Origin: Neoechinorhynchus agilis
Lineage: Eukaryota > Acanthocephala
Direction: 5' to 3'
DNA: 64,000 bases
NCBI GenBank assembly: GCA_051530055.1
Contig: CM121342.1
Coordinates: 4,774,001-4,838,000 of the forward strand
The position numbers and the translations under genes were made by a program. Of this stretch, positions 10,190-22,574 are shown one piece after another (positions within the stretch are counted from its first letter, which is position 1; each line of letters starts with the position of its first letter). Below the pieces are notes generated by a model, which saw only the letters and a list, made by a program, of their open reading frames with translations, made no database searches and was not told where the DNA came from.

Positions 10190-13100
10190 TATTCGGAATT
10201 CCTGGACGCTGCTCCGGCTATAAAAATGTCGCTTTCCTGACGCTCCGGCTATCCAAATGTGGCTTGTAAAATCCTAAAATGTAATCTTGTTTATGAACGG
10301 TTTTACGGAAATCAGTTCAAAACTTTCTTATTCGGAATTCCCGGACGCTCCGGCTATAAAAATGTCGCTTTTCTGACGTGTCGCTAAAGTCCTGGAATGT
10401 AATCTTGTTTCCAAACCGAGTTTCAGAAATCAATAAAAACTTTCTTATTCGAAAATTCCGGACGCTCCGGCTATAAAAATGTAACCGCTAAAATCCTAGA
10501 ATGTAATCTTGTTTCCAAGCTGGTTTCAGAAATCATTTTCAAAACTTTCTTATTCGGAAATTCCGGACGCTCCGGCTATTAAAATGTAACCGCCAAAATC
10601 CTAGAATGTAATCTTGTTTCCAAACTGGTTTCAAAAATCAATAAAAACTTTCCTATTCGAAAATTCCGGACGCTCCGGCTATAAAAATGTAATCGCTAAA
10701 ATCCAAAAATGTAATCTTTTTTCTAACCGAGTTTCAGAAATCATTTTGAAAACTTTCTTATTCGGAAATTCCGGACGCTCCGGCTATTCAAATGTAACCG
10801 CTAAAATCCTAAAATGTTATCTTTTTTCTAACCGAGTTTCAGGAATCATTTTCAAAACTTTCTTATTCGAAAATTCCGGACGCTCCGGCTATAAAAATGT
10901 AGCCGCTAAAATCCTAGAATGTAATCTTTTTTCTAACCGATTTTCAGAAATCATTTTCAAAACTTTCTTATTCGGAAATTCCGGACGCTCCGGCTATCCA
11001 AATGTAACCGCTAAAATCCTAGAATGTAATCTTTTTTCTAACCGAGTTTCAGAAATCATTTAAACTTTTTATCGGAAATTCCGGACGCTCGTAAATGTAA
11101 CCGCTAAAATCCTAAATGTAATCTTGTTTCTAACCGATTTTCAGAAATCATTTTCAAAACTTTCTTATTCGGAAATTCCGGACGCTCCGGCTATCCAAAT
11201 GTAACCGCTAAAATCCTAAAATGTAATCTTTTTTCTAACCGAGTTTCAGAAATCATTTTCAAAACTTTCTTATTCGGAAATTCCGGACGCTCCGGCTATT
11301 CAAATGTAACCGCTAAAATCCTAAAATGTTATCTTTTTTCTAACCGAGTTTCAGGAATCATTTTCAAAACTTTCTTATTCGGAAATTCCGGACGCTCCGG
11401 CTATAAAAATGTAGCCGCTAAAATCCTGGAATGTAATCTTTTTTCTAACCGATTTTCAGAAATCATTTTCAAAACTTTCTTATTCGGAAATTCCGGACGC
11501 TCCGGCTATCCAAATGTAACCGCTAAAATCCTAGAATGTAATCTTTTTTCTAACCGAGTTTCAGGAATCATTTTCAAAACTTTTTTAGTCGGAAATTCCG
11601 GACGCTCCGGCTATCCAAATGTAACCGCTAAAATCCTAAAATGTAATCTTGTTTCTAACCGATTTTCAGAAATCATTTTCAGAACTTTCTTATTCGGAAA
11701 TTCCGGACGCTCCGGCTATCCAAATGTAACCGCTAAAATCCTAAAATGTAATCTTGTTTCTAACCGAGTTTCAGAAATCATTTTCAAAACTTTCTTATTC
11801 GGAAATTCCGGACGCTCCGACTATAAAAATGTAACCGCTAAAATCCTAGAATGTAATCTTTTTTCTAACCGAGTTTCAGAAATCATTTTGAAAACTTTCT
11901 TATTCGGAAATTCCGGAAGCTCCGGCTATCCAAATGTAACCGCTAAAATCCTAGAATTTAATCTTTTTTCTAAGCGATTTTGCGGAAATCACTTTCAAAT
12001 ATTTCTTATTCTGAAATTCCGGACGCTCCGGCTATCCAAATGTAGCCGCTAAAATCCTAGAATTTAATCTTTTTTCTAACCGAGTTTCAGAAATCATTTT
12101 CAAAACTTTCTTATTCGGAAATTCCGGACGCTCCGGCTATCCAAATGTAACCGCTAAAATCCTAGAATGTAATCTTTTTTCTAAGCGATTTTGAGGAATC
12201 ACTTTCAAATATTTCTTATTCTGAAATTCCGGACGCTCCGGCTATCCAAATGTAACCGCTAAAATCCTAGAATGTAATCTTGTTTCAACGTTTCAGAAAT
12301 CATTTTTAGAACTTTCTTATTTGGAAATTCCGGACGCTCCGGCTATAAATGTAACCGCTAAAATCCTAGAATTTAATCTTTTTTCTAAGCGATTTTGCGG
12401 AAATCACTTTCAAATATTTCTTATTCTAAAATTCCGGACGCTCCGGCTATCCAAATGTAATGGCTAAAATCCTAGAATGTAATCTTTTTTCTAACCGATT
12501 TTCAGAAATCATTTTCAAAACTTTCTTATTCGGAAATTCCGGACGCTCCGGCTATCCAAATGTAACCGCTAAAATCCTAGAATTTAATCTTTTTTCTAAT
12601 CGATTTTCAGAAATCATTTTCAAAACTTTCTTATTCGGAAATTCCGGACGCTCCGGCTATCCAAATGTAACCGCTAAAATCCTAGAATGTAATCTTTTTT
12701 CTAACCGATTTTCAGAAATCATTTTCAAAACTTTTTTATCTCGGAAATTCCGGACGCTCCGGCTATCCAAATGTAACCGCTAAAATCCTAGAATGTAATC
12801 TTTTTTCTAACCGAGTTTCAGAAATCATTTTCAAAACTTTCTTATTCGGAAATTCCGGACGCTCCGGCTATCCAAATGTAGCCGCTAAAATCCTGGAATG
12901 TAATCTTTTTTCTAACCGATTTTCAGAAGTCATTTTCAAAACTTTCTTATTCGGAAATTCCAGACGCTCCGGCTATTAAAATGTAACCGCCAAAATCCTA
13001 AAATGTAATCTTGTTTCTAACCGATTTTCAGAAGTCATTTTCAAAACTTTCTTATTCGGAAATTCCGGACGCTCCGGCTATCCAAATGTAACCGCTAAAA

Positions 13101-14375
13101 TCCTAGAATGTAATCTTTTTTCTAACCGATTTTCAGAAATCATTTTCAAAACTTTCTTATTCGGAAATTCCGGACGCTCCGGCTATCCAAATGTAACCGC
13201 TAAAATCCTAAAATGTAATCTTGTTTCTAACCGATTTTCAGAAATCATTTTCAAAACTTTCTTATTCGGAAATTCCGGACGCTCCGGCTATCCAAATGTA
13301 ACCGCTAAAATCCTAGAATGTAATCTTTTTTCTAACCGATTTTCAGAAATCATTTTCAAACTTTCTTATTCGAAATTCCGGACGCTCCGGCTATCCAAAT
13401 GTAACCGCTAAAATCCTAAAATGTAATCTTGTTTCTAACCGATTTTCAATATTTTCAATTTCTTATTCGAAATTCCGGACGCTCCGGCTATCAAATGTAC
13501 GCTAAAATCGAATTAATCTTTTTTCTAACCGAGTTTCAGAAATCATTTTCAAAACTTTCTTATTCGGAAATTCCGGACGCTCCGGCTATCAAATGTAACG
13601 CTAAAATCCTAGAATGTAATCTTTTTTCTAACCGAGTTTCAGAAATCATTTTCAAAACTTTCTTATTCGGAAATTCCGGACGCTCCGGCTATCCAAATGT
13701 AACCGCTAAAATCCTAAAATGTAATCTTGTTTCTAACCGATTTTCAGAAATCATTTTCAAAACTTTCTTATTCTGAAATTCCGGACGCTCCGGCTATCCA
13801 AATGTAGCCGCTAAAATCCTAGAATGTAATCTTTTTTCTAACCGAGTTTCAGAAATCATTTTCAAAACTTTCTTATTCGGAAATTCCGGACGCTCCGGCT
13901 ATCCAAATGTAACCGCTAAAATCCTAGAATTTAATCTTTTTTCTAACCGAGTTTCAGAAATCATTTTCAAAACTTTCTTATTCGGAAATTCCGGACGCTC
14001 CGGCTATCCAAATGTAACCGCTAAAATCCTAGAATGTAATCTTTTTTCTAAACGAGTTTCAGAAATCAATAAAAACTTTCTTATTCGGAAATTCCGGACG
14101 CTCCGGCTATCCAAATGTAACCGCCAAAATCCTAAAATGTAATCTTGTTTCTAACCGAGTTTCAGGAATCATTTTCAAAACTTTCTTATTCGGAAATTCC
14201 GGACGCTCCGGCTATCCAAATGTAACCGCTAAAATCCTAGAATGTAATCTTGTTTGCAAACGGGTTTCAGAAATCAATAAAAACTTTCTTATTCGGAAAT
14301 TCCGGACGCTCCGGCTATCCAAATGTAACCGCTAGTATTCTAGAATGTAATCTTGTTTCTAACCGAGTTTCGGGG
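10190..14375. repeat. Satellite array, ~104-bp unit, about 40 copies
   Basis: The unit carries a GC-rich core (ATTCCGGACGCTCCGGCTAT) in an AT-rich frame ending TTTCAGAAATCATTTTCAAAA. The core contains CCGGA-CGC-TCCGG, a 5-bp stem with 3-nt loop, kept in almost every copy. Copies at the left edge are the most divergent and the middle is more uniform. Frames of 107-149 codons inside it are repeat by-products. Confidence 0.95.
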
Positions 14376-14561
14376 ATGAACCACAAAGCCTTATTGTGGT
14401 ACACTCAATTTTTTGTTGCATAGTCCATCGTGGCATCATTGTTTCGTTTGCGATAGAATGCTTCATTCTCAGATCACGGTTTTTTTTATATAAAAATTTT
14501 CAGAATCTACGGCAAGAGCTCGTCTCCTCACCTACACTAAACCGCACAGTATATAAAGAGT

Positions 14562-16310
14562 ATGCAACAGCATTCCTCACCAATAAATCATCAACGCCTT
14601 ATTGGATCATCATCTTCGCCGCAATTACTAAAGTCTTGCATGGACCGTTCCGATGAAGAAGATTTGGCCGCTCCAAAGCGTTCCAAAATTAGGCTTAATA
14701 AAATTGATAAATCATTGCTGATGAAACTTCTGCAGGGTGATTCGGAGCTTCCCGTCGTTGACACGAATGCAATGATGAATGCCGACACTCGATCATCGAC
14801 GGATTCAGCACCGGAGACGGTTCGTGCCGTTTCGTCGGCTACGGACGTACCGGTTGTTAAACATAGTCAGAGTTCGGTAAAGGATCTATGTGAGCTTTTA
14901 AAATCATCCGTCGATGACACATATCTCATAGTCAACCACTCTGTTGCAGCTGATGTTTTGGTGGAACTTTTAAATAGGAACCTGACGGTCGATGAGATTC
15001 TTGAGAATCGTTTCGTGGCTCTAATAGGAAATTTGCGTAAAAATAAAAAGAACGTCCAAGGACGCGATGTTATTCGTAGACTGACCGAAAAGATCCGATT
15101 ATTAGTTCAGACGATTAATCGACCAGCGTCAGAGTCTAGTAGTGCAGCAGCAGCGGCAGTGGAAGCGCCACCGCTTCCATCGCAACGGGTTCAAACAAGA
15201 CAGCGAAAGCAGATGAACACGGCTGAGATTATTAACTCAATCATTCCACAAATGGTTATGGCAGAACCAAGAACGGTGGTGTCGCCGCCGCCGACAGTTT
15301 CTTTACCTTTAGAGAGAAAGGTGAGTTCAAAAGAGAAAAACGGGTTAAAAACGACGAAAGAGTGTGATCCATCATTGGTGGCACCACACAATGTTGAAGT
15401 TAAAACGGTTAATGGACTTAAACGTCACCACAAAAGGAGTCCGTCTGCGAAGTTAAAAAAGACTACGCACGAGAATGAATTTGTTAGTGGAAATACAAAG
15501 AAAATGCGGGTTGAACCGAGTTTGGGTTTAAAACGTAAAAGTGCCGATTCCGTCAAATCCACCGCCGCCGCAGCCGACCTTTCAATTTGTTCAGAGGTCA
15601 AACAATCAAAATTGACGAGCGTTGTTGGTCTTCTTACAGATAATGGTGATTATGATCGTTCTTCAAAGGAATACGCTGTTTATTTGTCTAAGAAACCGAA
15701 GCAACAAATGACAAAAGAAGAGATTGAAGACTACTATAGGTTCAAAGCCGAGCATAAGGAACGAAAGGAGCAAAGGCGGGTGGCTGCTGAGAAAAAGAAT
15801 GAGATTGAGAATGAGCGATTAAGACGTGAGGATGAGAAGCGTAGGTTGAGACGGGAGCGTATTCGGGCGGAATTGGAAAAGGATGATGAAGACATAGAAA
15901 AAGTGACTGAATTGTTGGAGCAAATGAAAGTCTTGCGGGTTCCTTCTAGAAGTCGGATTGAGGAGCAGCTATGTGAATGTGTACAAGTGGTAGATGATGA
16001 AAAGACGAAGAAGGATGAGGAGGAATGCAGTGTAGAGCAGCAGCAGCAGGAGCCTGTTTGTTTAACAGAGTGTAGTGCATTCTCTAAGGAAGATCCTTAC
16101 CGTGAACATGAACGAATTCTGCCATTTTTGGACCTTTTTCATCCCCGTCCTGTTAACTTCTTCGAAGGATATGAGGATCCTGATCAGTACGTGAAGGATA
16201 TTGGGTACCAGGTTCGATGGACTCGACCCCGACGCCCAAGCATATTTCTTCATTATTTGAAGCGTGAGATTGCGGAATTCGAGGCTAAACGGGTTAATCG
16301 CAAAACGTAG
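14562..16310 (+). CDS. Putative nuclear protein with TFIIS N-terminal (LW)-like domain
   Basis: An uninterrupted 582-codon frame. Residues about 112-186 (VADVLVELLNRNLTVDEILE, then GNLRKN..., ending KIRLLVQTIN) resemble the helical TFIIS N-terminal domain found in TFIIS, elongin A, MED26, IWS1 and PNUTS; this is my recognition, not a search result. A basic patch (APKRSKIRLNK) near residue 40 may be a nuclear signal. Residues about 390-470 form a charged Glu/Lys/Arg coiled coil. The last ~75 residues (HERILPFLDLFHPRPVNFFE and onward) look folded and conserved, but I do not recognise them. The gene starts about 190 bp after the satellite, downstream of acceptor-like AGs (TTTTCAG at ~14502, CCGCACAG at ~14550). 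The later Met in LKSCMDRSDEED could be the true start. Confidence 0.7.
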   Translation: MQQHSSPINHQRLIGSSSSPQLLKSCMDRSDEEDLAAPKRSKIRLNKIDKSLLMKLLQGDSELPVVDTNAMMNADTRSSTDSAPETVRAVSSATDVPVVKHSQSSVKDLCELLKSSVDDTYLIVNHSVAADVLVELLNRNLTVDEILENRFVALIGNLRKNKKNVQGRDVIRRLTEKIRLLVQTINRPASESSSAAAAAVEAPPLPSQRVQTRQRKQMNTAEIINSIIPQMVMAEPRTVVSPPPTVSLPLERKVSSKEKNGLKTTKECDPSLVAPHNVEVKTVNGLKRHHKRSPSAKLKKTTHENEFVSGNTKKMRVEPSLGLKRKSADSVKSTAAAADLSICSEVKQSKLTSVVGLLTDNGDYDRSSKEYAVYLSKKPKQQMTKEEIEDYYRFKAEHKERKEQRRVAAEKKNEIENERLRREDEKRRLRRERIRAELEKDDEDIEKVTELLEQMKVLRVPSRSRIEEQLCECVQVVDDEKTKKDEEECSVEQQQQEPVCLTECSAFSKEDPYREHERILPFLDLFHPRPVNFFEGYEDPDQYVKDIGYQVRWTRPRRPSIFLHYLKREIAEFEAKRVNRKT

Positions 16311-16755
16311 AAGATCGGGACTAGCTCGACGAGATTTGTGTGGCGATTTAATAAAGAAAATGTAAATCTTGTTAAAGGCAACTAACCTCTCTGTCTTCAA
16401 AAAAACCAATTTTTGTTCTTAAACAAAGATCGCTGCATCGATCACACTCAGACGACACAAGAGTTAGAGAATTGCTAGCTGAAAGCAATTGCGCGTAGTC
16501 GCTCCTCAAAGCAGCAGCAGCAGCAGCAACAACTTGGTTCTGATATGTGGAGTCGTCTCTGTCACTATCGACATTTTCAAATCAAGAAGGTTTCAGTGAA
16601 GAATGCGGAGGCGGCCAATATTATTAGAGAAGCGATTTTTCTTCACTTTCTATTGCGTTTTTCTCTAATAACACATTTTATTGGTAAAGTTGGCGGTTAT
16701 TGTTTGTAGCAGCCGGTAAAAGATACATCCTCCAGGCAATAAAGATGTTCCTTAG
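16311..16755. other. Intergenic, short CAG run and small inverted repeat
   Basis: A CAGCAGCAGCAGCAGCAACAA run lies at about 16511. A small imperfect inverted repeat (CCAATATTATTAGAGAA against TTCTCTAATAACACATTTTATTGG) spans about 16616-16684. No gene seen. Confidence 0.5.
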
Positions 16756-17195
16756 TTCTCATTGTGATTTTTTAACCAAATTTTTTTAACTTGCACACTT
16801 CGAAGCAAAATGCTAGCCTAACAACCCCGGGCACCCGAATTCTGCCCAACAAGCTACACTCACCATGGACTATTCTGGATACCTGAAGAGGTCTCCATTC
16901 AGACGAAAATTCGTACAAATCAGTCATCGGGGAGGTTAATAAGGTTGCAACTATCAACAGATTGGAATTCCCCTAGAATTGAAATCAAAGACACTTCATT
17001 TAATGAAAAGTGCTTTGTTCATCTCGTTTCTTCACCATGGAGCTTAATGAATTTACTTCATTTAATTTATTGGCAGTTGCAACCTTATTAACCTCCCCGA
17101 TGATTGATTTGTACGAATTTTCGTCTGCATGGAGACCTCTTCAGGTATCCAGAATAGTCGGGCAGAACTCGGGTGCCCGGGGTTGTTAGGCCCGC
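16756..17195. mobile_element. Inverted-repeat (foldback) element with ~120-bp arms
   Basis: The segment 16817-16951 is the reverse complement of 17074-17193, with few mismatches. It contains the GGTGCCCGGGGTTGTTAGG and CTCTTCAGGTATCCAGAATA blocks in both orientations. The spacer is about 120 bp. The left flank carries a dispersed repeat also found at 3940-3980. It is non-autonomous, and could be two nearby insertions of one element in opposite orientation rather than a single foldback transposon. Confidence 0.75.
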
Positions 17196-17934
17196 GGGTG
17201 ATCTGTCACCCCCCTGAGCAGGTCTTAGTTTGTATGGAATCTTCAGCTTCCAGCTTGGGGTATTCCCCTCCATACAGTTGTGCTCGAGTTCCGACAGGAT
17301 AAATGAATATGGCTATTGATTTTGGAGTTTATTACGAGTCCGTTCGATTGAGAATATCCGATCTGGTAAGGATTGGCGGATATTGTTTGTATTAACGTTT
17401 GTAAGGTTGGTCTTTCCTCAGAATCATTTCAGGTTATGGTCTATCTATTACAAGTGCAATCCATCAATTCAAATTCTGTTATTGAGATATGTTTTTTTAG
17501 TAAGGGAGTTCGCATCCCAAGCAGTTTACTATTTTGGTTTTACAATAATAAAGTACAAAACGTGCAATCACCACCGTCCGCAAAATCTTAGCTTCTCTCC
17601 TTCCTCGGCCGTCGCTACTACGCTAGCAGCATTGCCTCCTCCGGAGTTAGAGGGAGTTTTGGCACAAAAAAGTACGACCAGACAAACAGTAAGCGTTTGA
17701 AGTCCACCGTCAAATCAATATTGATGTAAAGTCTTTTTAACAATTTAACTGTACAGAAGCTAATAGTCAATGTGCGCTTATAACCGAATTTTATTCTTTG
17801 TTTCGAAAACCCAAAAAATATCCGGCGATCTTCAATTTGGTGGAATTTTCTTCAACAAATGTGGATCCTACGGTCACTGGTCTGCAAAGTTCCCCTAAAA
17901 TCTCAAATAGAACTTTTATTGTGAGAACCTAAGT
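17196..17934. other. Intergenic; shares a short dispersed repeat with 33.3 kb
   Basis: A segment near 17590 (AGCTTCTCTCCTTCCTCGGC, then CGTCGC...GCAGCATTGC) recurs near 33290 with small changes. Overlapping plus-strand frames of 72-105 codons here have no family resemblance. Confidence 0.45.
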
Positions 17935-20900
17935 CTACCGTTCGTCTCCAAAACATTCCATGATCTCGTTGTTCTCTTGAACATCTTCTTCCTCTTCTTC
18001 GTCTAAAAAGTTAACATTTAAATGATTGCATTGATTCCCGCTTAAGATGTTGCCGTGGTGGGTTACTGCATTGCCCTGTTGTCCATCTTCATCATCGTCA
18101 CTAGCACGAAAAGTCTTATTTAAGGCTGAGGAGTGATCATAGATTTTGGCTAATTTGGGAGAACTTAAAGGACATCCCAGATCCATTCCCACATAAACAT
18201 CCGATGTATCCATTGTAGCCACGGCGTTAAAATTCGGTCCTAGTCCTTTAAAAACGCAATCGTCACATTCTGTCATAACGTCGGTGAACTCACTTAGACG
18301 TCGTCGTTTTGGAATGTCCGCAACTAGCATTTCCTCATCCGTATCCTCATCAAAATCATCTTCCAGAATCGATTGATTGAGGACATCGACAACGGACGGT
18401 TCAAATTTACATTCATCGATTGGGTTTTTAAGGCCGAGCAATTGGTAGTCGCCATCCGGCTCATTAGAATGATGTTCAATGGGAAAAGTGCATGAATCAG
18501 AGTCATCATCGCCGATTTTAAATTCATGAGGAGCATTACGGCACTCAGGTAGTTCAAGAATAGCATTTAAACGGGCTCTTTGAAAATCGTCGTAGTCAAT
18601 ATGTGCCATTGCATCGGCGTTCTTTAGGACATCCTCCCATTTGTAGGCACACAGGTCAACATCAAAACATATCCATGGATGTTGAGTTAAAGAAGAAGCC
18701 GTTGGTCGGTTTGTAAGGTGAAATACACTTTCGAACAGGTCTCGGAGGCTTGTACTGATCAAGCAAGGATAAGTCCGCTCGGTGCAAACTATCATATCTG
18801 GATCCTTGAATGGCATAAATCCAAAAAGGATTAAATACAAGATCACACCCATGGACCAAACATCAGACGCCCGCGGATCGTATTTATAGTTAAGAAGTGC
18901 TTCTGGTGGACAGTAGTCCAAGTTGCCAACGATCATCGTATCCCACCGATCAGTGCATAAATGAAGAGGATGTGCAAACGATAGATCCGTAAGTTTCATA
19001 CGAAAAGCACTGTTGATGCTGATGTTGTCCGCTCGAAGGTTGCGAACCGCACAACCGATTTCTTCGTGAAGGTAATGAACACCACTAACGATTTGACGAA
19101 ACATAAAGCTCGCGAGCCCTTCATCCATAGTGGATCTCATTGCTGTAAACATTTGAATATCTATTGCAGGCACTCTTTTCTTGGTTAAGAGATTTTTTTT
19201 AAAAACCCTCGATCAACAAAAATTTAAGCTTAAAAGAGAAAAAAAGGCTACTTAAAAGGAAATTTGAAAAACAATTTCTTTTGTGTGTGGTTCAATGGAA
19301 CAGTTTCCTGAACATTTGCATGTTTCTATAGGCCGAAGAGACCGTCTGCATTTAGAGGTTGCTCACCGTGTAACAGTGTTACGATCTTATAATATTGATT
19401 ATCTTCAAAAACATCAAGTAACTTTACGAAGCATGGATGCTTTTGAAGGCCATAAAGAACTTTGATTCCGTAAGGAACACGCTTAGGAGTTTTGTGTTTT
19501 ATGCCTTCAAACACCAAATTATCGCACATTGATTCCATATGAATTTTGGCCCCTTCAAGTTCGTCTTTGGACAAGTAACGGGTTGTGAGTACGTTTTGGT
19601 TCACTTCATATTTTGTTTTGGAAACAAATAGCGGTCCAAATCGTCCTCTAGTGACCTCTATGACATCATCATAAAGATCAGCGTATCCAGTTTGGCTATC
19701 TTCGTCTACAAGTGACTCTTCTTCAAGTTTAGAATCTTTGTACCGTTCAACGAGAACACTTTCTTGTAGCTCGAAAGCGTGCTGATCATTTTCGGGTCTT
19801 GATAGCCATATTGCATAGAAACCGCTTGGAATGCGTGAGACAATAAATCTTGCCTGCAACTCAGATCCATTACGATGGCGACATGGACCGCAAAATGTTC
19901 CTTCCTGGAACAGAAATCTCCGTTCAACTAGACCAGGATTCCCAGCCAATCTCAAAAGGGATCTTCGTTTCGAGGAAAGATTAGGAGAGACACCGTCACC
20001 AATGGGCAATCCATCTTCCACTCTTATCCTTCTGGGAGTTTGAAAAGTCGTAGGAGGGGCTACTGCATGGCTCAATCGTTGTTGAGCTGCTACTCGATCA
20101 GTGGGTGAGTTTTGTTCAATATTGTGCTTCATATTTCTCATGATTGCTTCTCGTCTAAAATCCACTTGATTCCTACGCTTCGAAGGTGGCTTTTGTAAAT
20201 GGTCGGCGCTTTCATCGACATCAAAAAGTCTCGAATTTTTAAGCCGGTCTTTAGCAAAAGGTGAATTAAAACCAAGAGCATTGGCACGAACGTGTGGATC
20301 TGTCCCATCAAGTCTATCGAGTGTACCACTGACGAGTTTAGCACAACATACACTATCCTCAATCTCAGTTTTATATTCGCCATCAAGAACGTGTGGATCG
20401 ATAACGGGATATATATGATGTCGAGTACTAAAGACTTTCTGAAACGTCGGTACCAGCAAATGAATATGCTTATTTTTAACAGGGCAAATTAATTCCTGAT
20501 TTCTATAATGATCAGCATATCCGAAAAAAAGACGCATCAACGTTGAATTGTAGTCGACGATGAATCCGTGTTCGTCCACGATAATCAATCCGCAAACGTT
20601 CGTGAATTCTTGAAGGCGGAGCAAAATATGACCATTGATTTCAGTCTTTAGGACTAGAACAGGAAACACAGTTCCGTTCAGAGTCAGGCCGGTTATTGAA
20701 GTTCCCATGCGGGCAACGTAATCCAAATACACTAATGGATTGATTTCGTGAAACTTTCCTTCGCTATCTCGATACTTTTGCCCTTCTAACTTAAGAAACT
20801 CCTGTAATCTATGATTGACTAGTCGCTGTTTTGCGTTTGCTGTTCCAAACATTATCGAGAAGTTCGAGTCATGATCTTCGATTATTCCACTAGAGCTATT

Positions 20901-21800
20901 AATAGTGCATGCAGCTTCAAACTTGTAAGAGCGCTCAAAAACAATTAGAAGCAAAGTTCGATCGATGGAATCTTCTATAGACTTTGATGGAATCAAGTGG
21001 ACGTATGCACAAACTCCAATTTCATTGTACTCTTTGTCGTAAACTTCCATTAACTTTCCAGTGTCTAAAATGAGGCCACGTCCTTTATCTTTTGTATTGT
21101 TTAAATGAAACTCAATAGCGGTTTCCATCGTTTTTGTGGCCCACTGACTGTACTTGTCCGGAATCAGTTGATAGAAATCGCCAAGTGCTTGGGAGCCAAA
21201 TATACAAATCGCTTCGTCATTGAAATTTGCAATGAAATGAGTTTTGGCGTCGATCAGAAGAATAATTCGACGATTAGTACGACCTGAAGGTGGTGGTGGA
21301 TAGTCCTGGTAGGTCATTGTAGGTAAAGGGAGGTTTGGCGACATTGACATTCTTTCCATTAATGGATCTGCTGATTTGCTCCTTCGTCTCGATTGAGTAG
21401 ATAACGAAAAGAATTTATTTCTTTGTTTCAGTGAAGCTGATGTTGGTGTGAAGCCCTGAGATATTGGAAGTTGCTGTTTTCGAACACTAGCAAACGAAAT
21501 TGTGTTTAGACCAATACAATCAAATGCTCCAGTGCTTTGACGATTTGCACTGATCTGAGGTTCCAAACCCAACCTATCGATTTGATCAATAAAATCGACT
21601 ACTGAATTAAACGTATCCGACGAACGACGAGGACTATTGCGGCTTCGGCGGCGGCGACGACGACGAGTGGATTTAGAATCCCCGTGGGCTTTGTGATTGT
21701 GTGATTCTTTAAATTTGCAGGCTCTTCGTTTAAGTTCATCCAACATATCCCGTAGCATCAAGTCAGACGATGATAGATTTGTAGGTTTTGTTGCAGACAT
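17935..21800 (-). CDS. PASK: PAS-domain kinase PASK orthologue with degenerate (pseudo)kinase domain
   Basis: Two exons: 21800-19367 and 19160-17935. Splice sites G|GTGAGC and GCAATAG join in phase and give 1219 aa. A basic Arg-rich N terminus is followed by PAS-like regions at about 178-215, 295-345 and 400-455 (CGLIIVDEHGFIVDYNSTLM), then a kinase domain from about 710. The C-terminal features fit PASK specifically: LASFMFRQIVSGVHYLHE, DVWSMGVILY and the closing CAYKWEDV. Catalytic elements are altered. HRDxKxxN reads VRNLRADN, so the catalytic Asp is Asn852. DFG reads DLS. The usual VAIK lysine position shows Thr/Arg (NVLTTRYL). The glycine loop is reduced to GRFG. In the family, PASK senses nutrients and phosphorylates metabolic enzymes; here it probably acts as a scaffold or allosteric protein. 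The ATG immediately follows an AG (TTTCTTAG|ATG). The acidic tail (DEEEEEDVQENNE) is unusual. Confidence 0.9.
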
Positions 21801-22574
21801 CTAAGAAATGCAAAAAAAGGACTCGATCGCCTAAAGAACATATCGCCCGTCTTGTGAGGTAAAAACGTCAACTATTTTGGGGAAAAAACGCGGATTTCCT
21901 CATAAACTCACATTTTCCAAATAAAAGAAGTTAAAAGCTTTAAAAATGAGAGATTGAATGGTCGAACACGCAACGATAATCGAACACGAGGGCGCTAGTG
22001 CGGTGGCATTTAAAGGCGCATTATTGACGCATCGTGGTTCAATGTGGGTGTGTGGGTGTGGGTGTGGGTGTAAAGAATCGATAACGCCAATAATCACTGA
22101 TTATTTGAGCGATTTGTTTTCATGAATACTTAACAAGCTCCTCTGACCGCTTCAATAAATCCGCATTCCTTAACGATAAAAACAATGCCACAAAGAAAAC
22201 CCAAATACAATTGTTAACAAACAAAAATAAACATGTTATTACAAAAATAGGTAAATACACCTTTTGAACCTGACGTGTCTGTATTTAATGCAAAAAACAA
22301 TGTTATTTACCTTGAGAATACTTGTAAATACAACACTTTTCATTTGATAATAATAAAACGTTTTTTTGTTGTTGATGCACAACGAAGAGGACCTAAAATT
22401 ATTGGAATTCGGGTCAGGTTCGATGGGGATATCTAGTCTGGTTGGAAGCTAGGAAAAGGGTGGGAATTATCAGTTATTGATTCTAGAAGAGTTTGTGAGG
22501 TTGGATGGATATGGAGATGTGAAGTGTGTTAAACAAGCGACACTGGAGCTGCAAGTTCGTCCAACTTTGTTGAG
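21801..22574. other. Intergenic, GT-rich microsatellite
   Basis: A GTGGGTGTGTGGGTGTGGGT run lies at about 22044-22071. The rest is AT-rich 5' flank of PASK. No gene seen. Confidence 0.5.

Noticed and set aside
10614-13776. Plus-strand frames of 107-149 codons in the 104-bp satellite
   Set aside because: They repeat the satellite unit and are closed by small indels; no independent coding signal.
17373-17700. Two overlapping plus frames of 72 and 105 codons
   Set aside because: No conserved motif, and the region contains a dispersed repeat; nothing supports translation.
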